Source: a virus. Taken from it: a stretch of 21,037 bases of DNA. Below are positions 1-7,096 of the stretch, one piece after another. A program made the position numbers and the translations under genes. The first letter of the stretch is position 1. Each line of letters starts with the position of its first letter. The stretch is taken from positions 1-21,037 of IMG/VR virus record IMGVR_UViG_3300043446_003241; one strand, written 5' to 3'. The notes under the pieces were generated by a model. That model made no database searches and had not been told where the DNA came from. It saw nothing but the letters and a program-made list of their open reading frames with translations.

Positions 1-1
1 T

Positions 2-283
<282 letters not shown>

Positions 284-301
284 TTCGAAAAGGACTAGGA
301 C

Positions 302-1870
302 ATGGCGACCAAATTTAGCCCAGAAGATTTGAGGTTCGCTGGTAGCTTGTCGGGGATCAATCCTGCCGAGCTTGAGCCAGATGCACTTCAGAAGTACCAA
401 AAAACCATTGAGGAGCAGATTGCTGCCCTTGAGCAGCGCTATGCCGAGCCCAACTGGTTCAAAGTCGCTGCCGGGTTTGCCAAGCCGCAACTCGGCGGCT
501 TTCTTGCGTCTCTTGGATCTGCTGCAGAGGCCATGGGCGAAACCGTGGAGCAGCAGCGCGAGCAGATGCTACCGATTGCCCAGATGAAGGTGGCTGTCGA
601 GCAAGCCAACCTGCTTTTGGGTTCCAAGAAAAAGCAAGACCAACTGTTCCAAGAATGGCGCGCCTCAGGCAAGCCCATGGACGAGGCGACGTACACACGG
701 ATTGCCTCTCTTGATCCGCAGGGCACAGAGACGCCCGTTTCCAAAGCTGCGAAGCAATACTGGGAGCAGGCTCGCCAACGTGTCGGTGCAGCCACTGAGG
801 CTGAAGCAGCAGCGTCCAAATATCCCAAGTTGGATGAGGCGTTTAGTGCGTACATCAGCGCCGCAGCAGATCCAAAAGCAGATCCGTCTGTTGTGGAGCA
901 ACGCAACAAAACAGTGTTGACGCAACTCAACGCAGCCAAGCCTCCACAAACTGATCAAGCGCAATGGGACGGAATGTCTCGCCTTCAGAAGATGGAAGAA
1001 GTGGAACGGTATGCTCGCGCACAGCGTGAGGCCGGTATGGGCGCTGAGGCAACCTTCCAACAGCAGGCATCACAGGCACCGAGTCGGCTGTCTTTGCTCG
1101 GGTCAATTCGCGACCTTGCTCTTGGTGTCGGCCTCAAGGATGTCACCAAGAAGGTCGATGGCAAAGACGTCACGGTCAATGGTCAGCAGCAGATGGCTGC
1201 ATTGCTCAACTACTTCGGTGGCAACAACCCGTTCGAAGTGCTGGCGCGTGCTGCTGCTGATGGCAAGCTGGGAGAAAAGCTGGCCGACATCGACAAGTAC
1301 GCTCGTCAGAACGCCATGTCGCCTGCGGCCCGGGATCACTTCCAGAAGCTATCGAAGCTGCTGGCCGAGAACCAAGTGTCTCTGCGCAATTCGACGCTCA
1401 ACCCCACCGATGCATCGTCCATGCTGCAGCAGGCCGGTTCTCCCAACATTGGCAACTCGCAGACCGCACTGGCGTCCTTGGTTGACCTCATGGGTCACAG
1501 TGAGCAAAACGCCATCGAGCGGTACAAATACGTGCTCGACAATCGCATCCCGTATCGTCAACTGGGTGTTGATCCCGGCTATCTGCAAAAGCAGGCCAAG
1601 TACGCTGACGAGCACCGTCAAATTGCAACGAGCAATCCGCTCATCAAAACGCCGAGCTGGTACAACCCGGCACGCAGTGTTGCAGGTGAAGGCCAGACCA
1701 CTGTGGCACCAGCGGGTGGGACTACTGCTGCACCGGCCACGCCAGCATCTCCTGCGGCCCCTGCTGGAGCTGCACCCAGTCGTCCCGCTGCGGCGCGTAC
1801 AAATGAGCGCGTGATTGGTGGCAAAACGTATGTGCGGCAAGCTGATGGGTCTTGGAAAATCAAGGAGTAA
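302..1870 (+). CDS. Putative virion structural protein, Ala/Gln-rich (522 aa)
   Basis: This is a long, well-formed ORF starting at ATG 302 with an AGGA-type ribosome binding site (AAAAGGACTAGGAC) just upstream. The protein is Ala/Gln-rich and largely helical, with a coiled-coil-like stretch at about residues 28-46. A Pro/Ala/Thr-rich linker (about 465-500) leads to a short conserved-looking C-terminus (GGKTYVRQADGSW). There is no signal peptide or membrane segment. It ends 2 bp before the next gene, a putative virion-associated hydrolase/ejection protein. Position at the end of the structural operon and this composition suggest an internal virion or tail-associated protein. I do not recognise a specific family, so the structural role is inferred from context. 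Confidence 0.65.
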   Translation: MATKFSPEDLRFAGSLSGINPAELEPDALQKYQKTIEEQIAALEQRYAEPNWFKVAAGFAKPQLGGFLASLGSAAEAMGETVEQQREQMLPIAQMKVAVEQANLLLGSKKKQDQLFQEWRASGKPMDEATYTRIASLDPQGTETPVSKAAKQYWEQARQRVGAATEAEAAASKYPKLDEAFSAYISAAADPKADPSVVEQRNKTVLTQLNAAKPPQTDQAQWDGMSRLQKMEEVERYARAQREAGMGAEATFQQQASQAPSRLSLLGSIRDLALGVGLKDVTKKVDGKDVTVNGQQQMAALLNYFGGNNPFEVLARAAADGKLGEKLADIDKYARQNAMSPAARDHFQKLSKLLAENQVSLRNSTLNPTDASSMLQQAGSPNIGNSQTALASLVDLMGHSEQNAIERYKYVLDNRIPYRQLGVDPGYLQKQAKYADEHRQIATSNPLIKTPSWYNPARSVAGEGQTTVAPAGGTTAAPATPASPAAPAGAAPSRPAAARTNERVIGGKTYVRQADGSWKIKE

Positions 1871-1872
1871 GC

Positions 1873-3225
1873 ATGGAATCGCGTGCCGACTTCAACAACA
1901 ACCCCGGCAATCTTCGGCCACCGAAGGATGTGACCTACGAAGGTCAGATTGGTGTTGATGACAAAGGTTTTGCCATCTTTGAAACGCCTGCGTTTGGTGA
2001 GAGGGCGCTGAAGAACGACATCAAGATCAAGATCGAGAAGGGCATCAACACGCCTGAGAAGTTCATCGACATGTACGCCCCCAAAGGAAAGGATGCGTAT
2101 GGAGATGAAAACTCTGAAGAGGGTCGTGAGAACTACAAAATTTGGTTGGCGCACAAGCTTGGTTTGAAGAGCACGACAGACCCGTTTCCTGACGATGCGC
2201 TGGACAAGCTGCCCGGGGCCATCAAGGCCTTTGAGGGTGGCACGTGGAACAAGCCCGACGAGAAAAAGGATGAGGTCAAGTCTGATAGCACTGAAGTTGC
2301 TGCGGCTGACAGTGGTGATCGGGTTGAGTCTGCTGGAGGTTCTGAAGTCCCGGGCTACATGGATGAGGTCAAGCCTTTTGCTGGGATTGTTGGCGGCGGT
2401 ATTGGCACAGGCATTGCCACAAGTGTTGAGACTGGCAAAAAATTGGCTCCTCTCGTGCCAAATATCATCAACGCCATAAATCCCAAGGCACAGGTCAATC
2501 CCATGCAACCGCAGTCCCGCTGGAGTCTGCAGCGGTACCTGAACAGCCAGATCCCCGGCAACCTGCAGATGTCGCTGACTGACCTTGAGAAAGTGTCTGG
2601 CGGCAACAAGATCCGCACGATGTCCGAGGTGCAGAACGCATTGAAGGCCATCCAGAAGGTCGATGCAGAGCGGATAGCCAAGACTGCCTCGATTGATCCG
2701 AAGACAGGCATGCCGCGCAAGATTTACACAACGGTGCCCGGGCGTGCGCCGGTTGATCTGACGCAGTTTGAGGTCAAGCCTACAGGGCCCGTGAGACAGG
2801 CTTTGAGCCGCGAGCTGTCATCGGCTGGAGAGCTGACTCGGGCTGTGGCACCGTCGGTTGGCCGCATTGCCATGGGTGGTCTTGGCGGCGCTGGCGCTGT
2901 GATGTCTGGCCTCGATGCCTATGAACTCTCAAAGAAGATTGAAGAGGACAAAAAGAAGGGCATCAAGCACGAAACCATCATGGGCATGACGCCTGATGAG
3001 TGGCGTTTGAGAACCAAGCAAGCGGCCACTGTTGGTGGTGCGATGAGCATGTGGCCTGCAGGAATTACCCAGCTCGGTGGATTGGCGCTGTCGTCGCCTG
3101 AATTGGCGTGGTCAATCTACGACTGGTACAAGAATCGCGGAAATACTGGATCACCGGCTGCAGGCGCACCTACTGGCGGGGGACTACCTGCAGCAGGCGA
3201 TCCAGAAAGGCTATCTCCGCAGTGA
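1873..3225 (+). CDS. Virion-associated protein with N-terminal NPGNLR (P5-like, peptidoglycan-hydrolase) domain
   Basis: The chosen start is ATG 1873, with AAGGAG 5 bp upstream; a TTG 21 bp earlier is less likely. Residues 1-100 carry the NNNPGNLRPP motif, then a Gly/aromatic segment (FAIFETPAFGERAL) and a helical part, the pattern of the NPGN(L/I)R domain found in phage structural protein P5 and related muralytic virion proteins. Residues about 110-160 are acidic and linker-like. The rest contains several Gly-rich hydrophobic stretches (such as GIVGGGIGTGIATS and AMGGLGGAGAVMSG), as in proteins that enter or cross membranes during DNA ejection. The tail is Gly/Pro/Ala-rich. Inference: a minor virion or ejection protein that locally opens the cell wall. 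The domain call is fairly sure; the role is less so. Confidence 0.65.
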   Translation: MESRADFNNNPGNLRPPKDVTYEGQIGVDDKGFAIFETPAFGERALKNDIKIKIEKGINTPEKFIDMYAPKGKDAYGDENSEEGRENYKIWLAHKLGLKSTTDPFPDDALDKLPGAIKAFEGGTWNKPDEKKDEVKSDSTEVAAADSGDRVESAGGSEVPGYMDEVKPFAGIVGGGIGTGIATSVETGKKLAPLVPNIINAINPKAQVNPMQPQSRWSLQRYLNSQIPGNLQMSLTDLEKVSGGNKIRTMSEVQNALKAIQKVDAERIAKTASIDPKTGMPRKIYTTVPGRAPVDLTQFEVKPTGPVRQALSRELSSAGELTRAVAPSVGRIAMGGLGGAGAVMSGLDAYELSKKIEEDKKKGIKHETIMGMTPDEWRLRTKQAATVGGAMSMWPAGITQLGGLALSSPELAWSIYDWYKNRGNTGSPAAGAPTGGGLPAAGDPERLSPQ

Positions 3226-3251
3226 TCATGCCGACCGTCTCCTCGGCATGA
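3226..3251 (+). other. Perfect 9-bp inverted repeat after the virion operon
   Basis: TCATGCCGA (3226-3234) pairs perfectly with TCGGCATGA (3243-3251) around an 8-nt loop, immediately after the stop codon at 3223-3225. No T tract follows. It may protect the 3' end of the virion mRNA or cooperate with the terminator 24 bp downstream. Confidence 0.6.
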
Positions 3252-3274
3252 GGGCATTGCAGTTGCCCATGTTG

Positions 3275-3311
3275 GGCCCCCTCGGGCCACTACCTGAGGG
3301 GGCCTTTTTTT
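3275..3311 (+). terminator. Intrinsic terminator between convergent operons
   Basis: GGCCCCCTC (3275-3283) pairs perfectly with GAGGGGGCC (3296-3304), with a 12-nt loop, followed by seven T. This is a textbook rho-independent terminator for the rightward virion operon. The leftward operon ends against its T tract: the stop codon of the 21-aa micro-ORF is at 3310-3312. Confidence 0.92.
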
Positions 3312-3375
3312 AGGACGAGAAGATGGCGATCACGACGGCAATTTTGATCCCGATGATGATCGCGGCCCAGATCAT
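3310..3375 (-). CDS. 21-aa hydrophobic micro-protein (single membrane segment)
   Basis: The minus-strand ORF starts at ATG 3375-3373 and overlaps the stop codon of the upstream gene in an ATGA arrangement, the same coupling used elsewhere in this operon. A purine-rich stretch (CAGGGGCAAGGC) precedes the start. The peptide is MIWAAIIIGIKIAVVIAIFSS: almost entirely hydrophobic, with one Lys, long enough to span a membrane once. It ends with TAA inside the terminator T tract. Support is the coupling, the composition and the position at the operon end. At 21 codons it could still be chance. If real, a membrane-acting peptide is likely; no function can be named. Confidence 0.45.
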   Translation of the reverse strand: MIWAAIIIGIKIAVVIAIFSS

Positions 3376-3596
3376 GCCTTGCCCCTGACCTGCTCGATCC
3401 TCTCGGCCACAAGGCTGTTGACCGCCTTTGCAACCTTTAAGCACTCAGCACGCTCGACCTTGGCGATCTTGGGCGCTGCAGCGTTGATGAATGCGTTTGC
3501 CAGCTTCACCAAGTCATCGCGCAGAAAGTTGTAGTCCTCCTCCAACTTGGCATTGATGAAGGTCTCTGTGATCTCTTCAGTGGTCAAGTACGTCAT
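3372..3596 (-). CDS. Small helical protein of unknown function (74 aa)
   Basis: The start is ATG 3596-3594, which overlaps the upstream stop (ATGA) and has GAAAGG just upstream. A longer frame to 3653 would run deep into the neighbour and is rejected. The product is charged and mostly helical (TTEEITETFINAKLEEDYNF, later AECLKVAKAVNSLV), without cysteines, membrane segments or a recognisable motif. It lies in the leftward operon downstream of the exonuclease and SSB-like genes, so it is probably expressed early with them. I do not recognise the family. Confidence 0.75.
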   Translation of the reverse strand: MTYLTTEEITETFINAKLEEDYNFLRDDLVKLANAFINAAAPKIAKVERAECLKVAKAVNSLVAERIEQVRGKA

Positions 3597-3826
3597 GCCG
3601 CAACCTTTCTTCCGGGGCGTGCGCGAGGCGTGCCGTCTTTCTTGTAACCCCACGGTGCCTCTTTTGACTTGGCCTTTGGCTTAGTTTCCAGCGACTTGCG
3701 CAAGCGACTGTTCTTGGGCAATGGCTCACTGCGCCTGTCCAGAATTTCGTTGAAGAGAAATTTGTACAGGATGTTGAGCAAAGTCGAAGCTTGCTCAGTC
3801 GTGAGGGTCAGGGTGACGGTGCTCAT
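3593..3826 (-). CDS. Small basic protein with AT-hook-like C-terminus (77 aa)
   Basis: ATG at 3826 shares its A with the stop of the upstream gene (TGATG), giving translational coupling. The first 30 residues form a hydrophobic helix-rich segment (TTEQASTLLNILYKFLFNEI). The C-terminal half is strongly basic and ends in GYKKDGTPRARPGRK, which resembles the Pro-Gly-Arg core of AT-hooks in many small phage and bacterial DNA-binding proteins. Inference: DNA binding is plausible; no specific role can be assigned. Confidence 0.75.
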   Translation of the reverse strand: MSTVTLTLTTEQASTLLNILYKFLFNEILDRRSEPLPKNSRLRKSLETKPKAKSKEAPWGYKKDGTPRARPGRKVAA

Positions 3827-4038
3827 CACTTGATCTCCAGTTGTTCAGGTGCCGGGGCAGAGGCCAACTCAATCTTGATGCCCTTGGACATTAACTGCGC
3901 GACATCGATTGCCTTGGCGACATCGACGGCGTATTGCTTGCCTGCGACATGACGCAGGGCCTGTGCTTGGCTGGTGGCCTGCACGAGATGCTCGGCACCA
4001 TTGCCGGTGACTTTGTAGATGCGTTGTTCAGTAGCCAT
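3826..4038 (-). CDS. Conserved small phage protein (70 aa)
   Basis: ATG 4038-4036 is preceded by AAGGAG at 6 bp spacing, which favours it over the longer frame to 4059. The sequence (RIYKV..., then an Ala-rich helix with QALRHVA and a C-terminal KGIKIE strand) resembles a small family common in proteobacterial phages and prophages, with an N-terminal strand and a central helix. Function is unknown. The gene sits directly downstream of the exonuclease and upstream of the basic 77-aa protein. Confidence 0.75.
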   Translation of the reverse strand: MATEQRIYKVTGNGAEHLVQATSQAQALRHVAGKQYAVDVAKAIDVAQLMSKGIKIELASAPAPEQLEIK

Positions 4039-4048
4039 GGTTCGCTCC

Positions 4049-4837
4049 TTATAGGCCAAAGTTGTTTTTGAGTTTCCAGAATTGCAGGAGACACTTGAAC
4101 ATCTCCCACCCCTTCGTAAGTTCGCCTTCAGGCCACTCGACGATCTTTACGAGTCCCGGGTGCGTGCGGGACACAAACACGTTTGCACATCGTGCGTGAT
4201 GCAGGCCAAGGCCATGCCGGTAGGCAGCAAGCTGCATGAGGTGCTCGTCGTAGGCATCGACCTTGTCGTCGGGGCCGAAGTCCTTTGACTTGGCGTCCAG
4301 CACGATGCCGGTGGGCGCGTACTGGTCAGGGTTGCAATGCATGTCAACCTTGCCACCGTACCCGATGGGGTCGGCAAAGCTGCGCTCGACCAGCCACTCT
4401 TGGCACGGGTGCGTGTTGAAGTGGTTGAACACGCTCTCCTCAAAGCGCAGCGCGATCTCTTTGTGCTCGACCTCCTTCTTCCCGGCGTACCACTGCTCAA
4501 TGGATTCGTGGATGCGCGTGCCCAGCTCTGCAGCCTGTTTGCCGGTCTCCTTGGAGTCGGCCACGATGCGTGCGATGTAGGCCTTCTCAGGCTCGTCTGG
4601 GGCCTTTGGCAGGGTCAGTGCTGCGAGGAGCATCTGCTCCAGCTTCCACTGCTCCAGACCGGGCTTGGCGGCGATCTTGAGAATCGTGCTCACAGAGGGC
4701 ACCAGATTCATCTTGCGTGCGTCCCTGAGGGTCGTGGGGCGGTCTGAGCCGTCCTTGGCCTTCACGGTGTACTGGGGCCCACCGTCCTGCTGGTACCAGT
4801 GAACTGATTCTGCTGATCTGGCAATGATTGTTGTCAT
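4049..4837 (-). CDS. PD-(D/E)XK family exonuclease/nuclease (262 aa)
   Basis: The product has the ordered motifs of RecB/Cas4-like PD-(D/E)XK phage nucleases: GTRIHESIE (His110), WLVERSF (Glu151), GGKVDMHC (Asp165), VLDAKSKDF (Asp181, Lys183) and HLMQLAAYR (Gln202, Tyr206). These are the expected metal-binding and catalytic positions. Four base pairs overlap the upstream gene. In the same operon an SSB-like protein is made first, so a role in DNA-end processing, recombination or degradation of host DNA is likely. It lacks the cysteine cluster of Cas4. Length is normal for phage exonucleases of this type, and the motif set looks intact. Confidence 0.87.
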   Translation of the reverse strand: MTTIIARSAESVHWYQQDGGPQYTVKAKDGSDRPTTLRDARKMNLVPSVSTILKIAAKPGLEQWKLEQMLLAALTLPKAPDEPEKAYIARIVADSKETGKQAAELGTRIHESIEQWYAGKKEVEHKEIALRFEESVFNHFNTHPCQEWLVERSFADPIGYGGKVDMHCNPDQYAPTGIVLDAKSKDFGPDDKVDAYDEHLMQLAAYRHGLGLHHARCANVFVSRTHPGLVKIVEWPEGELTKGWEMFKCLLQFWKLKNNFGL

Positions 4838-5109
4838 GTGTTCTCCTTTTCAATTTGTACATCGCGCCATTCGCCGCCCTTCAGCTCCACTGTCTGGTAT
4901 CCATGTCCGTCAGAGAATGTGCGAAACGGTGCCCACCACTGCTGGAGGATGCGCACGACCTTCCCAACGTTTTCACCGTGCTCACGAGTAGGAATTACCC
5001 GTTCCACAAAACGTAGTCTGTGAGTTGGCACCATTGAGGGTGACGTTTCAACTGGCACTTTGGCATCGTGCCATCCGGCCATCTTGGGCATGGTTTCAAA
5101 GTCGTCCAT
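4834..5109 (-). CDS. Small protein of unknown function (91 aa)
   Basis: ATG 5109-5107 has GGAGTG about 6 bp upstream and shares its A with the stop of the preceding gene (TGATG). The longer frame to 5265 is rejected because it lies over the small membrane gene. The protein is mixed alpha/beta: LRFVERVIPTREHGENVGK, then a tryptophan-rich strand region (LQQWWAPF) and an acidic/basic end (GGEWRDVQIEKENT). No known motif is visible. It overlaps the exonuclease start by 4 bp and is probably co-translated with it. Confidence 0.7.
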   Translation of the reverse strand: MDDFETMPKMAGWHDAKVPVETSPSMVPTHRLRFVERVIPTREHGENVGKVVRILQQWWAPFRTFSDGHGYQTVELKGGEWRDVQIEKENT

Positions 5110-5276
5110 CAGAACACTCCAAACCACACGCCCGTGCCATGCACGCACCCGACGGGGAAGAAGATCGCGCCGACGAGCAGAAGCATCCATTTGCTGCTGC
5201 TGATCGATACGATGACATGGGTCAGCCAAGCCAGCCCAGTCCAGATCAAAAGCGCTACGCTCCAAAAGCTATCCAT
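5109..5276 (-). CDS. Small integral membrane protein (55 aa)
   Basis: ATG 5276-5274 follows a good ribosome binding site (GAGGAGA, 6 bp spacing), 10 bp after the SSB-like gene. Two hydrophobic segments (about residues 4-24 and 31-53) are joined by a short Ser/Lys turn, indicating two membrane passes. The stop overlaps the next ATG by one base. In a phage early operon such proteins can act in membrane remodelling, superinfection exclusion or lysis control; none of these is shown here. Confidence 0.7.
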   Translation of the reverse strand: MDSFWSVALLIWTGLAWLTHVIVSISSSKWMLLLVGAIFFPVGCVHGTGVWFGVF

Positions 5277-5286
5277 GGTTGTCTCC

Positions 5287-5934
5287 TCAGAAGGGGATAT
5301 CGTCGTCTTCCATCTCGGCTGCAGGCGCTTTGGACGCTGCAGGAGCTGGCGTGCTGCCACCTTGCATCTTCTGCCACTCAGGGCTCGATGTGATCTTAGC
5401 CTTGAGGTTGTCGCTGAAGGTCTCAAACAGGGCCATGTCGGGCTCCTGCAGGTTGAACATCTCGTTCTTGTTGACTGCTTGCGGCAGGCCGTTTTGCTTG
5501 ATGATTGCAGGCACCGGTGTGACGCCGTTGATGTTGGCGTAGGTCTTGCCATTCTGGCCTTCGCGTTCGATCACGTTGAGCATGCACCATGCACCCAAGA
5601 TGTTCTTGAGGTCAAAGCGACGCATCTCCTCTTGCGTAAAAGGCTTGCCACGCCATGACTGCAGGTCGAGCCGCAGGTTGGCCTTCTCAGACCATGACAG
5701 GGTGTAGTTCTTGAAGATGGCAAAGGGTCTGCCGTCGTTCATCTTCAGGGGTTGACCGTTGTCATCAGATCCGTGGATCTCCCAGCCGATCATGATCTTG
5801 TGGAGGTACTTGGTCTGGCCCATGTACTCGGACTTCTGGGTGCCCAGATCCACGATTCGGTAGCACCGTGCGAGGTGCATACCCGACGGACAACGCTCAA
5901 AGTTGCCGCCCTTGTCTTCGACGTAAAAACTCAT
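5287..5934 (-). CDS. Single-stranded DNA-binding-like protein (215 aa)
   Basis: ATG 5934-5932 has AAGGAG 6 bp upstream. The body is beta-rich with alternating aromatic and basic residues (GQTKYLHKIMIGWEI, FAIFKNYTLSWSEKANLRL). An Ala/Pro linker leads to the acidic tip MEDDDIPF, matching the C-terminal peptide (DDDIPF) by which bacterial SSB recruits repair and replication proteins. The tail and the neighbouring nuclease support a phage SSB that coats single strands. I cannot assign the core to the classical SSB family by sequence, so the fold is inferred. It is the first gene of the leftward operon, right behind the divergent promoter. Confidence 0.65.
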   Translation of the reverse strand: MSFYVEDKGGNFERCPSGMHLARCYRIVDLGTQKSEYMGQTKYLHKIMIGWEIHGSDDNGQPLKMNDGRPFAIFKNYTLSWSEKANLRLDLQSWRGKPFTQEEMRRFDLKNILGAWCMLNVIEREGQNGKTYANINGVTPVPAIIKQNGLPQAVNKNEMFNLQEPDMALFETFSDNLKAKITSSPEWQKMQGGSTPAPAASKAPAAEMEDDDIPF

Positions 5935-5971
5935 CTTTGCTCCTTGTAAACAGTCCCGTAGGACAACCACC

Positions 5972-5986
5972 CGGTCAACGCGACCG
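5972..5986 (-). other. 5'-terminal hairpin of the leftward transcript
   Basis: Read leftward, CGGTC-GCGTT-GACCG forms a perfect 5-bp stem starting 7 nt after the predicted -10 (5999-5994). This is the same spacing at which hairpins follow four of the rightward promoters. It probably sits at the very 5' end of the leftward mRNA. Confidence 0.5.
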
Positions 5987-5993
5987 TGAAAAG

Positions 5994-6012
5994 ACTGTAA
6001 CACGGAATTTGA
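5994..6012 (-). promoter_or_regulatory. Leftward extended -10 promoter with 17-bp operator-like dyad
   Basis: On the minus strand, TCAAATTCCGTGTTACA (6012-5996) matches the rightward site at 11179-11195 in 15 of 17 bases. It contains TG-T-TACAGT, an extended -10. It drives the SSB/exonuclease operon and overlaps the rightward site (6008-6024) by 5 bp. Confidence 0.55.
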
Positions 6013-6026
6013 TTCTGTGCTAGACT
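6008..6026 (+). promoter_or_regulatory. Rightward promoter/operator copy 1
   Basis: TTTGATTCTGTGCTAGA is a degenerate copy of the 17-bp dyad, with extended -10 TG-C-TAGACT (6021-6026). It lies 44 bp before the HTH regulator gene and back to back with the leftward copy, which gives a lambda-like divergent switch region. Confidence 0.55.
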
Positions 6027-6069
6027 TTTTGCATGTGCTGTCCCATGAGGTCAGCAGGAAAGGAGAGAG

Positions 6070-6270
6070 ATGAACCTAAAACAGTACTTCAAAGACGAGC
6101 CCTACGGGGCCAAGAAAGAGATGGCCGAGTACCTTGGGATCACACCTACATGGCTGGGACTACTGATCCGCAAAGCACGACGACCGTCACCGAAACTTGC
6201 CAAAGAAATTGAGAAGGCCACACAAGGCCTCGTGACTGCCAAAGAACTGCGCCCTGATTTGTTTGACTGA
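6070..6270 (+). CDS. YdaS/Cro-like helix-turn-helix regulator (66 aa)
   Basis: ATG 6070 follows a GGAAAGGAGAGAG ribosome binding site. Residues about 13-36 form a helix-turn-helix (KKEMAEYLGITPTWLGLLIR). The C-terminus, with an IEKAT helix and the ending LRPDLFD, is typical of YdaS/Cro-type phage regulators. It is the first rightward gene beyond the divergent promoter, the position Cro occupies in lambdoid phages. Inference: it binds the 17-bp dyads upstream of itself and of the other gene blocks, setting early/late or leftward/rightward expression. No partner CI-like repressor is visible in the window. Confidence 0.8.
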   Translation: MNLKQYFKDEPYGAKKEMAEYLGITPTWLGLLIRKARRPSPKLAKEIEKATQGLVTAKELRPDLFD

Positions 6271-6287
6271 CCCGCTGTTGGGTTTTT
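6270..6287 (+). terminator. Weak attenuator-like hairpin after the HTH gene
   Basis: ACCC (6270-6273) pairs with GGGT (6280-6283) around a 6-nt loop, followed by a TTTTT run, just before the ParB-like gene. The stem is only 4 bp, so at most partial termination is expected. Confidence 0.3.
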
Positions 6288-6298
6288 AAGGAGATGTG

Positions 6299-7096
6299 AT
6301 GAAGAAGATGAAACTGGATGCGATATGCATCGATGGAGGCACACAGTGCCGCGTGGTGATCGACCAACCAACGGTCTACAACTACGTGGAGCACATGAAG
6401 GACGGAGACGAGTTTCCCCCGCTGGAGACCGTCTTTGATGGAGCCACGCACTGGCTGACCGATGGCTTCCATCGCTGGCATGCGTACAGGATCCTCGGCA
6501 TCAAGGAGGTGGAGGTCAAGTACAGACCCGGGACGAAAGAAGACGCAATCCTCGCTGCACTCAAGGCCAACGCCAAGCACGGCAAGACCCTGACCAACGA
6601 GGACAAGCGCAACAAGGTCACCATGGCCCTGTCGATCCCGGGCTACGCTGAGAAGTCCAACTACGAGATCGCCAAGCTGTGCGAGCTGTCACAGTCCTTT
6701 GTGGCCTCAGTTCGCGACCCCAAGGTCAAAGAGCGGCAAGACAAGAACCGCCAGAAGGCCGCAGAGAAGAAGGCCGGTGTTGCTAGTCCGACTAGTACTC
6801 CACCCGCCCCTACTAGTCCGACTAGTAGTGAGCCTGATCCGCATGCAGGTGCAACGCCTGATGATGACGAGATCAAGGCTGCAGAGCTGGCCCATCAAGC
6901 TGACGTCGAGGCCATGTACAAGCTGTTGGAGGCCGACGAGCCCCTGAAAGCAGCACACGATGAAATCAAGCGACTCAACCACCTCAACTCCCAGTTGGAG
7001 ATCCGTCTCCATGGGCTGATGAACGAGCGCAACGAGGCCGTGAAAATGGTCAAGAAGCTGCAGAAGGAACTCGACAAGTCGAAAGGCAAAAAATGA
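6299..7096 (+). CDS. ParB/Sulfiredoxin-domain (ParB-like) protein (265 aa)
   Basis: ATG 6299 is used, with AAGGAG 5 bp upstream; GTG 6296 is less likely. The N-terminal 90 residues have the ParB-like nuclease/CTPase fold signature: TDGFHRWHAYRILG and then ALKANAKHGKTLTNEDKR. A short helical domain resembling the ParB HTH follows (YEIAKLCELSQSFVASVR). A low-complexity Ser/Thr/Pro linker carries two copies of the CTAGTCCGACTAG palindrome. The C-terminus is a charged coiled coil (about residues 215-262). It overlaps the helicase start by 4 bp. Phage ParB-like proteins next to helicase and primase are often linked to replication or DNA binding; the exact role here is unknown. Confidence 0.8.
   Translation: MKKMKLDAICIDGGTQCRVVIDQPTVYNYVEHMKDGDEFPPLETVFDGATHWLTDGFHRWHAYRILGIKEVEVKYRPGTKEDAILAALKANAKHGKTLTNEDKRNKVTMALSIPGYAEKSNYEIAKLCELSQSFVASVRDPKVKERQDKNRQKAAEKKAGVASPTSTPPAPTSPTSSEPDPHAGATPDDDEIKAAELAHQADVEAMYKLLEADEPLKAAHDEIKRLNHLNSQLEIRLHGLMNERNEAVKMVKKLQKELDKSKGKK
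6783..6795 (+). repeat. Dispersed palindrome copy 1 (CTAGTCCGACTAG)
   Basis: A 5-bp inverted repeat CTAGT/ACTAG around CCG. It is one of five copies in the window. In this frame it encodes Ala-Ser-Pro-Thr-Ser in the linker of the ParB-like protein. Confidence 0.85.
6812..6826 (+). repeat. Dispersed palindrome copy 2
   Basis: ACTAGTCCGACTAGT, extended by one base pair on each side, 16 bp after copy 1 and in the same orientation. The tandem pair makes the linker read SPTS...SPTS. Confidence 0.85.

Noticed and set aside
4049-4837. Cas4 identity for the PD-(D/E)XK nuclease
   Set aside because: The iron-sulfur cysteine cluster of Cas4 is missing and the neighbours are phage recombination genes.
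6783-6826. Two nearby palindromes as a CRISPR-like array
   Set aside because: Only two 13-15 bp units with a 16-bp gap inside a coding region, and no cas genes; they belong to a dispersed palindrome family.
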